This document shows positions 43,866-52,822 of a stretch of DNA of 64,000 bases, one piece after another; positions within the stretch are counted from its first letter, which is position 1; each line of letters begins with the position of its first letter. Position numbers and translations under genes: made by a program. A model generated the notes under the pieces. The model saw only the letters and a program-made list of their open reading frames with translations. It ran no database searches and had not been told where the DNA came from. Source of the stretch: Paenirhodobacter populi. GTDB taxonomy: Bacteria > Pseudomonadota > Alphaproteobacteria > Rhodobacterales > Rhodobacteraceae. The stretch lies in the NCBI RefSeq assembly GCF_004022215.1, contig NZ_SAUZ01000022.1:1-64000 (forward strand). Direction: 5' to 3'.

Positions 43866-45032
43866 TCAGTCCGAGCCGAACAGGTCGCGGGTGAAGACCT
43901 TGTCCTTCACATCGGCCAGATCCCCGGTCATCCGGTTCGACAGGATCACGTCGCTTTCCGCCTTGAAGGCCGCCAGATCGCGCTCGACCCGACTGTTGTA
44001 GAAGTCGTCTTCCTGCAAGGCAGGCTCATAGACGATGACCTCGATACCCTTCGCCTTGATCCGCTTCATGATCCCCTGGATCGAGCTGTGGCGGAAGTTG
44101 TCCGAGCCCGCCTTCATCACCAGCCGGTAGACGCCGACGACCTTCGGGCGCCGCGCGATGATCTGCTCGGCGATGAAATCCTTGCGGGTGCGGTTCGCCT
44201 CGACCACGGCGCGGATCAGGTTCTGCGGCACGTTGTCGTAATTCGCCAGCAGCTGCTTGGTGTCCTTGGGCAGGCAGTAGCCGCCATAGCCGAAGGAGGG
44301 GTTGTTGTAATGCGTCCCGATGCGGGGATCGTAGCCCACGCCCTCGATGATCGCGCGGCTGTCGAGCCCGCTTGCCAGCGCATAGCTGTCGAGTTCGTTG
44401 AAATAGGCGACCCGCAGCGCAAGATAGGTATTGGCGAAAAGCTTGATCGCCTCGGCCTCGGCCGAACCGCAGAAGATGACGGGGATGTCTTCCTTGATCG
44501 CGCCGCCCTTCAGCAGATCGGCGAAGATCCGGGCGCGTTCCGATTTTTCGCCCACCACGATCCGCGAAGGATGCAGGTTGTCGTAGAGCGCCTTGCCCTC
44601 GCGCAGGAACTCGGGGCTGAAGATCACGTTGGAACAGCCCATTTCGGCGTTGATTTCAGCGGTATAGCCCACGGGAATCGTCGATTTGATCACGATCGTC
44701 GCCGAGGGCTGGATCCGGTTCACGTCGCGGATGACCGCCTCGACCGAGCGGGTGTCGAACTGGTTCGAGACCGGATCGTAATTCGTCGGCGTCGAGACGA
44801 TGACGTAATCCGCGCCGCTATAGGCTTCCTCGGGCGAGGTGGTGGCGTGCAGGTTCAGATCGTGATGCGCCAGATAGTCCTCGACCTCGCGGTCGACGAT
44901 CGGACTCTTGCGCGCGTTCACCAGGGCGACCCGCTCGGCCGAAAGGTCGAGGGCCACCACCTGGTTGTGCTGCGCGAGCAGGATCGCATTCGAAAGCCCA
45001 ACATAGCCGATCCCGGCAACAGCGATTTTCAT
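43866..45032 (-). CDS. ugd: UDP-glucose 6-dehydrogenase
   Basis: Oxidises UDP-glucose to UDP-glucuronate with two NAD+, supplying an acidic sugar for the EPS. It has 388 residues, the short bacterial form. The Rossmann start is [16 protein letters not shown]. The middle shows STPTNYDP, and [11 protein letters not shown] and [14 protein letters not shown] follow. The catalytic cysteine is Cys253 in [14 protein letters not shown]. The ATG at 45032 gives the canonical N-terminus. Together with the epimerase at 54.7 kb it can provide UDP-galacturonate. It is minus-strand, downstream of a VPLPA gene but separated from it by a terminator. Confidence 0.95.
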   Translation of the reverse strand: MKIAVAGIGYVGLSNAILLAQHNQVVALDLSAERVALVNARKSPIVDREVEDYLAHHDLNLHATTSPEEAYSGADYVIVSTPTNYDPVSNQFDTRSVEAVIRDVNRIQPSATIVIKSTIPVGYTAEINAEMGCSNVIFSPEFLREGKALYDNLHPSRIVVGEKSERARIFADLLKGGAIKEDIPVIFCGSAEAEAIKLFANTYLALRVAYFNELDSYALASGLDSRAIIEGVGYDPRIGTHYNNPSFGYGGYCLPKDTKQLLANYDNVPQNLIRAVVEANRTRKDFIAEQIIARRPKVVGVYRLVMKAGSDNFRHSSIQGIMKRIKAKGIEVIVYEPALQEDDFYNSRVERDLAAFKAESDVILSNRMTGDLADVKDKVFTRDLFGSD

Positions 45033-45088
45033 TCCGTCATCCTGATATTGCCTGCGCAAAGATGGGGTTGCGCCGGGTCATAGAAGCA

Positions 45089-45121
45089 CAAAAAGAAACT
45101 GCCGCCCAGTGGGGGCGGCAG
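45089..45121 (-). terminator. Terminator after the VPLPA gene at 45146
   Basis: CTGCCGCCC (45099-45107) pairs with GGGCGGCAG (45113-45121); in the minus direction the stem is followed by TTTCTTTTTG, a proper T-tract. It ends the small VPLPA gene 25 bp upstream. Confidence 0.85.
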
Positions 45122-45145
45122 CTGATTTTCAGGGTTGCGCGAGGC

Positions 45146-45655
45146 TCAGGCCTTCTTCGCGCGACGCTTCGCGATGCCCAGACCGGCCAGAGCCGAGACG
45201 AGCAGGATGCCCGCGGCCGGAACCGGAACAGCCGGGACGTCCGGAACTTCGGTCGCAGTGAACATGTGGTTGACCAGAACCGGAGCCGTGCCGCCGGCCG
45301 CGTAGGTGTACTCGATGGTGAAGTCGCTCGAGGTGGTGAAGCCCAAAGCCGACAGGGTCGCGGTCGTGCCAGCGCCCGGAATCCACTCGCCGTACGTTTC
45401 GACCACACCGCCGTTGGCCACGGTGATGGTGATCAGCGAGATGTTGGAATAGGCGCCGTTCGCCGTGAAGGAGATATCGCTGATATTCCAGGTGGTGCCT
45501 TCAGCCACGTCATAGGTGTAGCTGGCGGTGGTGCTGGTGGCCAGCGTCGTGTAGGCGTAGTTGAAGCCTTCGTTGAGGTTCACGGTGGCGGCCTCAGCGG
45601 CGAGCGGGAGGGCCAGCGCCACGGTGGCTGCAGAAAGAACTGCTTTCATGTTCAT
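45146..45655 (-). CDS. Small exported VPLPA-CTERM protein
   Basis: A 169-residue exported protein: signal peptide (about 1-22, ending AAEAA), a threonine/serine/glycine-rich beta body of unknown fold (NLNEGFNYAYTTLATSTTAS), and the C-terminal signal VPAVPVPAAGILLVSALAGL followed by GIAKRRAKKA. It probably forms a surface or matrix component processed by the exosortase at 25.4 kb. The gene at 46008 is a close relative in its tail: the DNA encoding the hydrophobic end is almost identical, and both genes end in near-identical terminator hairpins. The promoter region upstream (45656-45800) is AT-rich. Confidence 0.85.
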   Translation of the reverse strand: MNMKAVLSAATVALALPLAAEAATVNLNEGFNYAYTTLATSTTASYTYDVAEGTTWNISDISFTANGAYSNISLITITVANGGVVETYGEWIPGAGTTATLSALGFTTSSDFTIEYTYAAGGTAPVLVNHMFTATEVPDVPAVPVPAAGILLVSALAGLGIAKRRAKKA

Positions 45656-45925
45656 GATAATCTAGCCTTTGGGAGCGGTTAGAGGGTTATACGTTCACAC
45701 GCGATTTAACGCGCTCTTTACTATGTAGCACACGCATAGGAGGAGTTCAGCGTTAGTTTTCTCAACCGCAGCATTTTTTCTTAAAAGAGATCAATCTGTC
45801 GCAGTAGGGGTGCCGTTTTCTTGATCATCCGTGAGATTCCACCCACTCCGGACCCGTCCGGGGGCGAATCCCCTCTCTTTTGCACAGCCCTCCGCACCGC
45901 GGCAAGGCCAGACGACCCGCCTCCG

Positions 45926-45960
45926 GAAATGCAAACTGCCGCCCCGGTGGGGGGCGGCAG
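45926..45960 (-). terminator. Terminator after the VPLPA gene at 46008
   Basis: CTGCCGCCCC (45936-45945) pairs with GGGGCGGCAG (45951-45960); in the minus direction TTTGCATTT follows. It resembles the terminator at 45089-45121 in sequence, including the flanking AAACTGCCGCCC. Confidence 0.75.
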
Positions 45961-46007
45961 TCGAGTCGATCCGTTCTGGATTGTGCCGTCGAAGAACGGA
46001 AGAGCGT

Positions 46008-46463
46008 TCAGGCCTTCTTGTTGCGGCGCGCAGCGATGCCCAGACCGGCCAGAGCCGAGAGCAGCAGGACGCCTGCAGCCGGAACCGGAACCACGCTCGC
46101 GTTGAACGAATAGGTGCCGAGGGCGAACTGCGGCGGAGTGCCGTTCCCGAGGTAGTCAACAAAGATCGAGAACGAGTCGGAAACCGTGAAATCCGGAATC
46201 GACAGGGTGTTCGTGGTGCCGACGCCGATGTTTTCCCAAGCGTAGCTGATGCCGTCCACATAGACGGTCAGGAAGGCCGCGCCAGCAGCAGAGGCGAAAT
46301 CGAAGTCGGTGATTTTCCAGGTCTTGCCTGCGGCAAACCAGGTTTCGGTGTAATCCGCGTTGTAATAGTAGAAGCCGTTTCCGCCTTCATTGATGGTCGC
46401 TGCGCCAGCAACGGCAGGAAGCAGCGCCACGGCAGTCGCCGCGAGATATGTTTTAATGCTCAT
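46008..46463 (-). CDS. Small exported VPLPA-CTERM protein, paralogue of 45146
   Basis: A 151-residue exported protein with a signal peptide (SIKTYLAATAVALLPAVAGA), a short beta body (TINEGGNGFYYYNADYTE; YSFNASVVPV) and the tail VPVPAAGVLLLSALAGLGIA plus ARRNKKA. The tail matches the neighbouring gene at 45146, while the bodies differ apart from an N-terminal N-E-G pattern. I chose the ATG at 46463 because GAGG precedes it; a further in-frame ATG lies at 46484. It is probably another exosortase substrate, monocistronic with its own terminator. Confidence 0.84.
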   Translation of the reverse strand: MSIKTYLAATAVALLPAVAGAATINEGGNGFYYYNADYTETWFAAGKTWKITDFDFASAAGAAFLTVYVDGISYAWENIGVGTTNTLSIPDFTVSDSFSIFVDYLGNGTPPQFALGTYSFNASVVPVPAAGVLLLSALAGLGIAARRNKKA

Positions 46464-46755
46464 TACCCAATCCTCACAATCCACGGGGGGAGGTCACATA
46501 TACTGTTACTGCCTTGAAAATACCGGCTTAATCTTGACAAGCAAGCATCCAAAAGGCCTGCGTAACATGCCGATCACATGATCGGTAAAGATCTTTTAAC
46601 AGATTACCAAATCGTTATCAATGGAGCAGTGAAAGCTTCGTTAGCACATTCGTGAGGCTTCACGGAAAGAAATCCCTCCCGCGGGGGCCCCCTTCCGGTC
46701 CCGGATTTCCGGGGCCGGGGAGAATCGATTCTGCGATGCGGTTCCGCCGCGCGGA
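46464..46755. promoter_or_regulatory. Upstream region of the VPLPA gene and 3' region of manC
   Basis: A 292-bp gap. The first 160 bp are AT-rich (GATCGGTAAAGATC palindrome at 46579-46592) and should hold the promoter of the 46008 gene. The GC-rich remainder follows the manC stop. No gene seen. Confidence 0.4.
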
Positions 46756-48210
46756 TCAGCCCTTGGCGCCCTGTCCGCGGGAATAGACGTCCTCGTAGCG
46801 GATGATGTCGTCCTCGCCCAGATAGGTGCCGGTCTGCACTTCGATCAGCACCATCGGCACCTTGCCCGGGTTTTCCATCCGGTGCACCGCGCCGAGCGGA
46901 ATGTAGACGGACTGGTTTTCCGTCACCAGCTTCACCTCGTCGTCGATGGTGACGCGGGCCGTGCCCTCGACCACGATCCAGTGCTCGGAACGGTGGAAGT
47001 GGCTTTGCAGGCTCAGCGCGGCGCCCGGATGGACATGGATGCGCTTGACCTGGAAACGGTCGCCGATGACCAGGCTCTCGAACCAGCCCCAGGGGCGGTG
47101 ATCCATCGGGAACTGCGTCGCCTGCGCGGCCTGCTTGGCCTTCAGCGCCTCGACCGCCTTCTTGACGTCCTGCGCGCGCGACATGTCGGCGATCAGGACG
47201 GCGTCGTTCATCGCCACGGCGATGATGTTGTCGAGCCCGATCCCCACGACCTCGAGATTCGCGCTGTCCGACCGCAGCAGCGTGTCGGTGCAGTCGATCG
47301 CCGTCGCCGCGCCCGACAGGCCGACGCCGTTGTCGTCCTGCGTGCCTTCGCGCCAGACGGCATCCCAGCCGCCCAGATCCGACCAGCCCGCCGCGAAGGG
47401 CACGACCGACAGGTTCGGGGCCTTTTCCATCACCGCATAGTCGATGGAGATGTCTTTCGCCTGCTCCCACGGGCCGGGGGCGAGTCGCAGGAAGCCCAGA
47501 TCGGCCTGTGCTTCGTCCACCGCGGCCTTGACCGGGGCGCAGAGGTCCGGGGCATGGGCCTCGAAGGCCGCGACGATATCCTGCGCGCGGAACAGGAAGA
47601 TGCCCGCGTTCCACAGGTAGCTGCCGTCGGCCAGCATCTCGGCCGCGCGGGCCGCGTCGGGTTTTTCCACGAACCGGGCCAGCTTCACCGGCGCGCCGGA
47701 GCCGTCGGGCTGCGCGGTCAGCTCCAGATAGCCATAGCCGGTTTCCGCCCGGTCGGGCTGGATCCCGAAAGTGACGAGATTGCCGGCGGCGACCGCGGCC
47801 AGCCCCTGGGTCACCGCGGCATGGAAGGCCGCCGCATCCGGGATCACGTGATCCGAGGGCGCGACCAGCATCACCGCCCCGGGGTCGGTCTTCAGCAGGT
47901 GCAGCGCCGCCGCCAGAACCGCGGGGCCGGTGTTGCGGCCCTCGGGCTCGATGATGACCGCGCCGGGGTCGATGCCAACCTCGGCCAGCTGTTCGGTGAC
48001 GATGAAGCGGAAATCCGAATTGGTCAGCACCACCGGGGGCTGGAACGCCAGCCCGTTTTCACGTCCCGCCATGCGCAGCGCCGAAGCCTGGAACAGCGTC
48101 TGTTCGCCCACCAGACGGGTGAACTGCTTGGGATAGGACTTGCGCGAGAGCGGCCAGAGGCGGGTGCCGGACCCACCGGCGAGAATGACGGGAGTGATGG
48201 AGGATGTCAT
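46756..48210 (-). CDS. manC: Mannose-1-phosphate guanylyltransferase / mannose-6-phosphate isomerase
   Basis: Bifunctional ManC/AlgA-type enzyme that makes GDP-mannose and interconverts mannose-6-P and fructose-6-P. It has 484 residues. The pyrophosphorylase domain opens VILAGGSGTRLWPLSRKSYP; FVEKPDAARAAEML, then LWNAGIFLFRAQ, follow in the middle. The C-terminal cupin isomerase domain (about 350-484) has RPWGWFESLVIGDRFQVKRI and HFHRSEHWIVVEGTARV, with the metal-binding histidines and glutamate. It supplies GDP-mannose for EPS assembly. No phosphomannomutase gene is seen in the window, so that step may be chromosomal. Confidence 0.94.
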   Translation of the reverse strand: MTSSITPVILAGGSGTRLWPLSRKSYPKQFTRLVGEQTLFQASALRMAGRENGLAFQPPVVLTNSDFRFIVTEQLAEVGIDPGAVIIEPEGRNTGPAVLAAALHLLKTDPGAVMLVAPSDHVIPDAAAFHAAVTQGLAAVAAGNLVTFGIQPDRAETGYGYLELTAQPDGSGAPVKLARFVEKPDAARAAEMLADGSYLWNAGIFLFRAQDIVAAFEAHAPDLCAPVKAAVDEAQADLGFLRLAPGPWEQAKDISIDYAVMEKAPNLSVVPFAAGWSDLGGWDAVWREGTQDDNGVGLSGAATAIDCTDTLLRSDSANLEVVGIGLDNIIAVAMNDAVLIADMSRAQDVKKAVEALKAKQAAQATQFPMDHRPWGWFESLVIGDRFQVKRIHVHPGAALSLQSHFHRSEHWIVVEGTARVTIDDEVKLVTENQSVYIPLGAVHRMENPGKVPMVLIEVQTGTYLGEDDIIRYEDVYSRGQGAKG

Positions 48211-48327
48211 GGAACAACTGCTATGGATTGTTTACGGGAAGGACAACAGCAAAGGCGGGCTTTGTCCAGCCTCGACCTTGCTGCGGCGGCGGAAAACGGG
48301 TGCCTGTCCGCCGGGGAAGGCATCGGG

Positions 48328-50934
48328 TCATTGGAAGTACATCTGGTTGAGCCGCCGCATCCCGTAGCCGATCGCCGCCGCGAAAACCACCAGCGGCAGG
48401 GCCAGCGCCACAGGTCCCGGAAGCCCGGACAGAAGCAGCAGGTTCTTCAGCGGAATGACCAGTTCGTGCAGCGCGAAGACCGGCAGCGCCAGCCCCCCCA
48501 GCAGGATCAGCCCCCGCGCCAGCAGCTGCAGCGGCCCCGGCAGTTCCTGCCAGCGTTCCAGCGCCCGGACGGCGACCGCCAGCAGCAGCGTCGTGAACCC
48601 GGCATAGATCAGCGCGCCGAGCAGGCTGAACCACAGGGGATCCTCGCGGTTGATCAGCACCCCGGGGCCCTGGATCTCGATCAGCATCACCAGCCCGCAT
48701 CCCAGCAGCAGCACCCCGCCCAAGGTGGCCTGCCGGACAAAGCGGCGGATGTCCGTCGCCTGCATCATCCAGCTGCCAAGCGCGACCCCCGCCAGCACCA
48801 GCGCCATCATCGGCAGGTAGCTGTATTTCGCCACGATCACCAGGCGCGCCCATTCCAGCGGGTTTTCCCAGTGGTCATGGCCGATCAGCCGCTCGGCCAC
48901 CAGCCACAGCAGCCACAGCCCCGGGATCCCCACGGCGATCACCGGCAGGATGCGGCCATGCAGCAGGCGCAGCCACAGCGGCATGGTCGCCAGCGCCAGG
49001 AAATAGAAGCTGAGCACGTTGAAGAAGGCCTCGCCCCAACTCCGCCCTGTCAGCGGCAGGCCGTTGGCCGTTCTCAGGATCTGATAGATGAAGGCGATCG
49101 CCAGCATGGCCAGAAAGACGAACAGCAGCGAGAATTGCAGACGCCGCCGCACCGAAAAGCGGTTCTTCGGATAGCCGTCGAGCATGAAGCACGCGATGCC
49201 CAGCCCGAAGACGATCGCGAAGCCCGGCGTTCCCATGCGTGAAATGAAGGCCAGCGGGTCGTAATGCAGGCCCGGGACGGCACGCTCCCAGACCCCCGGC
49301 ATCCAGTGCGACATCAGCACCGTGATCACCATGAAGCCGCGCGCGACATTGACGCCCCAGCTCTTGACGGTGCGGGAGGGAAGGCCGGCGCCCTCGGCAG
49401 CGGGGCTGGTTTCACCCTCCGCCTCCAGCATCCGGGCAATGTCGGCAAGGCTGCGCCCCTCGAGCGTCGCGCGCACAACGGGGCGGGGGAAATGCGATTC
49501 CATCGCCAGGCCGATCTGCATCGCGCCAAGGGAATCGCCGCCGACATCGTAAAAGCCGCTTTCCGGGTGCAGATCCGCCGGCCCGAGGACGCTGCGCCAG
49601 ACTTCGGCGATGCGTTCCTGCGCGGGCGTGAGGCTGCTGTCCGCGGCCGCATCCGGGGTTCCGGACTGCGGCTGCGCGGGGGCCTCGGCGGTCCAGATCG
49701 CGCGCAGTTCCTTGCGCCGGATCTTGCCGGTTCCGGTGCGCGGCAGCTCTTCCACCGACAGCATGCGGATCTGCCCTGCGGCATGGATGCCGCGCGCCGC
49801 CAGCGCCTGCACCAGCGCCGCCTGCAACAGCCCCGCATGCGGCGCCGCCACCGTGTCATGCGCCAGCAGGATCGTTTCGCCGCGCAGCGGATCCTGCACG
49901 GAGCTGATGGCGAAATGCCCCGGCTCCAGCGTCACCAGCGCCGCCACCTCGGTTTCCATCGCCTCGGCCGAAAGCTTGATGCCCGACAGGTTGATCTGGT
50001 CGTCCAGCCGGCCGAGATAATAGAGCCAGCCGTCCCGCAATTCGCCCCGGTCGCGGGTGTGCAGCCAGCCGTCCGCATCGGCCAGCGGCACAAGCTCGCC
50101 CGCCGCCGACAGCATCCCCGTCGCCAGATGCGGACCGCGGATGCAGATCGCGCCCTCGTCGCCGATCCGTACCTCGGTCTGGCCCACCGGGCCGCCGACG
50201 CTTTCGAGAACGCCCTCATCCGCCTCGCTGATGACGAGGAAGGTCGAGCGCGAGGCCTCGGTCAGGCCGTAGTGCTGCACGATCCGCGCATTCGGGAACA
50301 TCCGCCGCAGGGCGAGCTTTTCCTCTGCGGACATGTATTGGCTGCCGATCTCGATCCAGCGCACCCGGCTGCCCAGGTCGCCCAGGAATTCCGGCCGCGC
50401 CAGCAGGATGCGCCACATGCTGGGCACGGCGGAAATGGCATTGATCTCGCCCGCCGCCAGCATGTCGCGGATCTCGACCGGATCGAACCGTTCGGGCAGG
50501 AAGAAGGCGCCCCCCGCCCGCGCCACCACCCGCGCCCGGCCGAGGCCGAAGGAATAGGTCACCGGCACGCCGATATATTCCCGGATCTCGTCCGTGATCC
50601 GCATGACCGACAGCAGCCGGTCCTCGACATCGGCAAGCGCCCTGCGGCTGAGCACGATCGCCTTCGGCTTGCCCTCGGTCCCCGAGGAGAAGACGACCTG
50701 CGCGGCCTCGTCCTGTCCGCCCGCCGCGGGCGGCGCAAGGGCGGGCCGCATCCAGCCATGTCCCGCGCCCACCTCGATCTGGCGCTCCACCTGCAACGAG
50801 GGGTAATCCGCCGGATCCGTTCCCGGCCGGCAGATCGCGAAGGGGACCCCGTCCGCATACAACCTGAATATCTCTTCGAGGAATTCGAGCGAATTCCGCG
50901 CGTCCAGAACGGTGATCTTGAGGGAGTAAGCCAT
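48328..50934 (-). CDS. Adenylation-carrier-membrane acyltransferase fusion protein
   Basis: A single 868-residue protein with three functions. (1) An ANL-type adenylation domain, residues 1-415: VVFSSGTEGKPKAI (core A3), QHYGLTEAS (A5), DGWLYYLGRLDDQINLSG (A7) and TGTGKIRRKEL with the catalytic Lys404 (A10). It lacks roughly the first 90 residues of a full-length domain. (2) A carrier domain, about 430-505, with YDVGGDSLGAM and phosphopantetheine site Ser468. (3) A membrane part, about 530-868, with some ten helices; RGFMVITVLMSHW and FALHELVIPL resemble acyltransferase-3. The natural reading is activation of an acid or amino acid, loading on the carrier, and transfer through the membrane to the EPS or a precursor, as DltA/DltC/DltB do for D-alanine. 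The substrate is unknown. Confidence 0.82.
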   Translation of the reverse strand: MAYSLKITVLDARNSLEFLEEIFRLYADGVPFAICRPGTDPADYPSLQVERQIEVGAGHGWMRPALAPPAAGGQDEAAQVVFSSGTEGKPKAIVLSRRALADVEDRLLSVMRITDEIREYIGVPVTYSFGLGRARVVARAGGAFFLPERFDPVEIRDMLAAGEINAISAVPSMWRILLARPEFLGDLGSRVRWIEIGSQYMSAEEKLALRRMFPNARIVQHYGLTEASRSTFLVISEADEGVLESVGGPVGQTEVRIGDEGAICIRGPHLATGMLSAAGELVPLADADGWLHTRDRGELRDGWLYYLGRLDDQINLSGIKLSAEAMETEVAALVTLEPGHFAISSVQDPLRGETILLAHDTVAAPHAGLLQAALVQALAARGIHAAGQIRMLSVEELPRTGTGKIRRKELRAIWTAEAPAQPQSGTPDAAADSSLTPAQERIAEVWRSVLGPADLHPESGFYDVGGDSLGAMQIGLAMESHFPRPVVRATLEGRSLADIARMLEAEGETSPAAEGAGLPSRTVKSWGVNVARGFMVITVLMSHWMPGVWERAVPGLHYDPLAFISRMGTPGFAIVFGLGIACFMLDGYPKNRFSVRRRLQFSLLFVFLAMLAIAFIYQILRTANGLPLTGRSWGEAFFNVLSFYFLALATMPLWLRLLHGRILPVIAVGIPGLWLLWLVAERLIGHDHWENPLEWARLVIVAKYSYLPMMALVLAGVALGSWMMQATDIRRFVRQATLGGVLLLGCGLVMLIEIQGPGVLINREDPLWFSLLGALIYAGFTTLLLAVAVRALERWQELPGPLQLLARGLILLGGLALPVFALHELVIPLKNLLLLSGLPGPVALALPLVVFAAAIGYGMRRLNQMYFQ

Positions 50935-51051
50935 TCAGATATTCCGATTTTCCAAGGAAGGCCGCCGCAGGGAGGCTGGGGCCGGCGGCCCGTCGGGAGA
51001 GGCCCCGGAAGGCCATGAAACATGCGGCGCCTTGCCGGGCGGTCCCGGCGC

Positions 51052-51081
51052 GCGGCGGGGAGGATACCGTCTCCCCGCCGC
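51052..51081 (-). terminator. Hairpin after rmlA
   Basis: GCGGCGGGGAG (51052-51062) pairs perfectly with CTCCCCGCCGC (51071-51081) over an 8-nt loop, 5 bp after the rmlA stop. No T-run, but an 11-bp GC stem at an operon end is probably a terminator. Confidence 0.55.
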
Positions 51082-51086
51082 CGTGG

Positions 51087-51971
51087 TCATTGCGGCTTTT
51101 CCCGCAGCAGGCCGGCCAGATAGCGGCCGTAATCGGTCTTGCCGAAGGTCTTGGCGTGTTTGGCCATCAGCTCGTCGTCGATCCAGCCCTGCGCCCAGGC
51201 GATTTCCTCGGGGCAGCCCGACTGCACGCCCTGCCGCAGCGTCAGCGTGCGCACGAAATTCCCGGCGTCGAGCAGGCTTGCATGCGTGCCGGTGTCGAGC
51301 CAGGCATAGCCGCGCCCCATCTGCTCGACGTTGAGGGTGCCGTCCTGCAGGTAGCTTTCGAGAAGGGTGACGATTTCCAGCTCGCCGCGCGGCGAGGGCT
51401 TCACCGCCTTCGCGCGGGCGGGGGCCTCGCCGTCGAGGAAATAGAGCCCGGTGACGGCGTAGTTCGAGGGCGGCACCTCGGGCTTTTCGATGATCTCGCG
51501 CACGGTGCCGTCGCGGTCGAAGGCGACGACGCCGTAGCGTTCGGGATCGGCGACGCGGTAGCCGAAGACGGTGCCGCCGGTTTCCTTGGCATCCGCCGCC
51601 TTCAGCATCTTGGGCAGGTCATGCCCGAAGAAGATGTTGTCGCCCAGAACCATCGCCGAAGGCGCACCGGCGAGGAAATCCTCGGCCAGCAGATAGGCCT
51701 GCGCAAGCCCGTCGGGCGTGGGCTGGACGATCCAGGTCAGGTCCATCCCCCACTGGCTGCCATCGCCCAGAAGCCGCTGGAACTGCGCCTGATCGGCGGG
51801 GGTGGTGATGATCGCCACCTCGCGGATGCCGGTCAGCATCAGCACGCTGAGCGGGTAGTAGATCATCGGCTTGTCGTAGATCGGCATCAGCTGTTTCGAG
51901 ACCGCCATGGTCAGCGGATAAAGCCGCGTGCCCGAACCGCCCGCCAGAATGATGCCCTTGCGTTTCGTCAT
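51087..51971 (-). CDS. rmlA: Glucose-1-phosphate thymidylyltransferase
   Basis: First enzyme of dTDP-L-rhamnose synthesis: dTTP + glucose-1-P to dTDP-glucose. It has 294 residues. Signature motifs are GIILAGGSGTRLYPLT at the N-terminus, SKQLMPIYDKPMIYYPLSVL, MVLGDNIFFGHDL, EIIEKPEVPPSNYAVTGLYF and GRGYAWLDTGTHASL. Last gene of the rmlCBDA operon; its ATG overlaps the rmlD stop (ATGA). A hairpin follows its stop. In roseobacter biofilm plasmids the rhamnose operon is needed for attachment. Confidence 0.97.
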   Translation of the reverse strand: MTKRKGIILAGGSGTRLYPLTMAVSKQLMPIYDKPMIYYPLSVLMLTGIREVAIITTPADQAQFQRLLGDGSQWGMDLTWIVQPTPDGLAQAYLLAEDFLAGAPSAMVLGDNIFFGHDLPKMLKAADAKETGGTVFGYRVADPERYGVVAFDRDGTVREIIEKPEVPPSNYAVTGLYFLDGEAPARAKAVKPSPRGELEIVTLLESYLQDGTLNVEQMGRGYAWLDTGTHASLLDAGNFVRTLTLRQGVQSGCPEEIAWAQGWIDDELMAKHAKTFGKTDYGRYLAGLLREKPQ

Positions 51972-52822
51972 GCCTTGGCTCCCAGTTGCGTCAGGACATC
52001 GGCGAGTTCCGCCCGCCAGTCGGGCCGCTCGATGCCGAATACCTTGCGCGTCGTCGTGCAGTCGAGCCGCGAATTCGCCGGCCGTTTCGCCGGCGTCGGA
52101 TAGGCCGAGGTCGGGATGTCCTCGACCACCGTATCCCGGCCGGCCTGGGCGAAGATCTCGCGGGCGAAATCGGCCCAGCTCGCATCCGGCGCGCCGGAGA
52201 AATGATAGGTGCCGCCCTTGGACGGATCGGCGGCAAGCTGCCGGGCGATGGCCAGACAGGCTTCGGCGATGGCGCGGGCGGGGGTCGGCCCGCCGATCTG
52301 GTCGGCCACCACGGTCAGCCTGTCGCGTGTCTCCGAGAGCCGCAGCATCGTCTTGACGAAATTCGCCCCATGCGCCGAAAACACCCACGACGTGCGCAGG
52401 ATCGCATGGATGCCGCCCGCGTCGAGGACGCCCTGTTCCCCCGCAAGCTTGGACCGCCCGTAGGCGCCAAGCGGCGCCACCGGATGATCGGGCGCGAAAG
52501 GCGCGCTGCCGGTGCCGTCGAAGACGTAATCGGTCGAGATCTGCACGAAAGGCACGCCCAGTTCCGCCGCCGCCCGCGCCATGGCGGCGGGGGCCGCGCC
52601 GTTCACCACGGTCGCGGCCTCTTCCTCGGCCTCGGCCTTGTCCACCGCCGTCCATGCGGCGGCGTTGATGACGGCATCGGGGTGGATTTCACGGATCACC
52701 GCGGCGCAGGCCCCGGGATCGGTCAGATCGGCGCGATCGCGGCCAAGGAAGATCGCCCCCGGCTCCTGCGCGCGCAGTTCGGTGGCGACCTGACCGGTGG
52801 AGCCGAAAACGAGGATCGTCAT
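51968..52822 (-). CDS. rmlD: dTDP-4-dehydrorhamnose reductase
   Basis: Last step of dTDP-L-rhamnose synthesis: NAD(P)H-dependent reduction of dTDP-4-keto-L-rhamnose. It has 284 residues. The Rossmann motif is [26 protein letters not shown] and [14 protein letters not shown] (S-T-D-Y-V-F-D-G) follow; the active site Y-x(3)-K is [11 protein letters not shown], then [14 protein letters not shown]. Start ATG 52822 overlaps the rmlB stop, and its own stop overlaps rmlA, so the three genes are translationally coupled. Confidence 0.96.
   Translation of the reverse strand: MTILVFGSTGQVATELRAQEPGAIFLGRDRADLTDPGACAAVIREIHPDAVINAAAWTAVDKAEAEEEAATVVNGAAPAAMARAAAELGVPFVQISTDYVFDGTGSAPFAPDHPVAPLGAYGRSKLAGEQGVLDAGGIHAILRTSWVFSAHGANFVKTMLRLSETRDRLTVVADQIGGPTPARAIAEACLAIARQLAADPSKGGTYHFSGAPDASWADFAREIFAQAGRDTVVEDIPTSAYPTPAKRPANSRLDCTTTRKVFGIERPDWRAELADVLTQLGAKA

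Noticed and set aside
46882-49242. 786-codon plus-strand open frame across manC and the acyltransferase fusion
   Set aside because: It spans two real minus-strand genes with clear motifs; its own sequence is low-complexity R/Q/H-rich.
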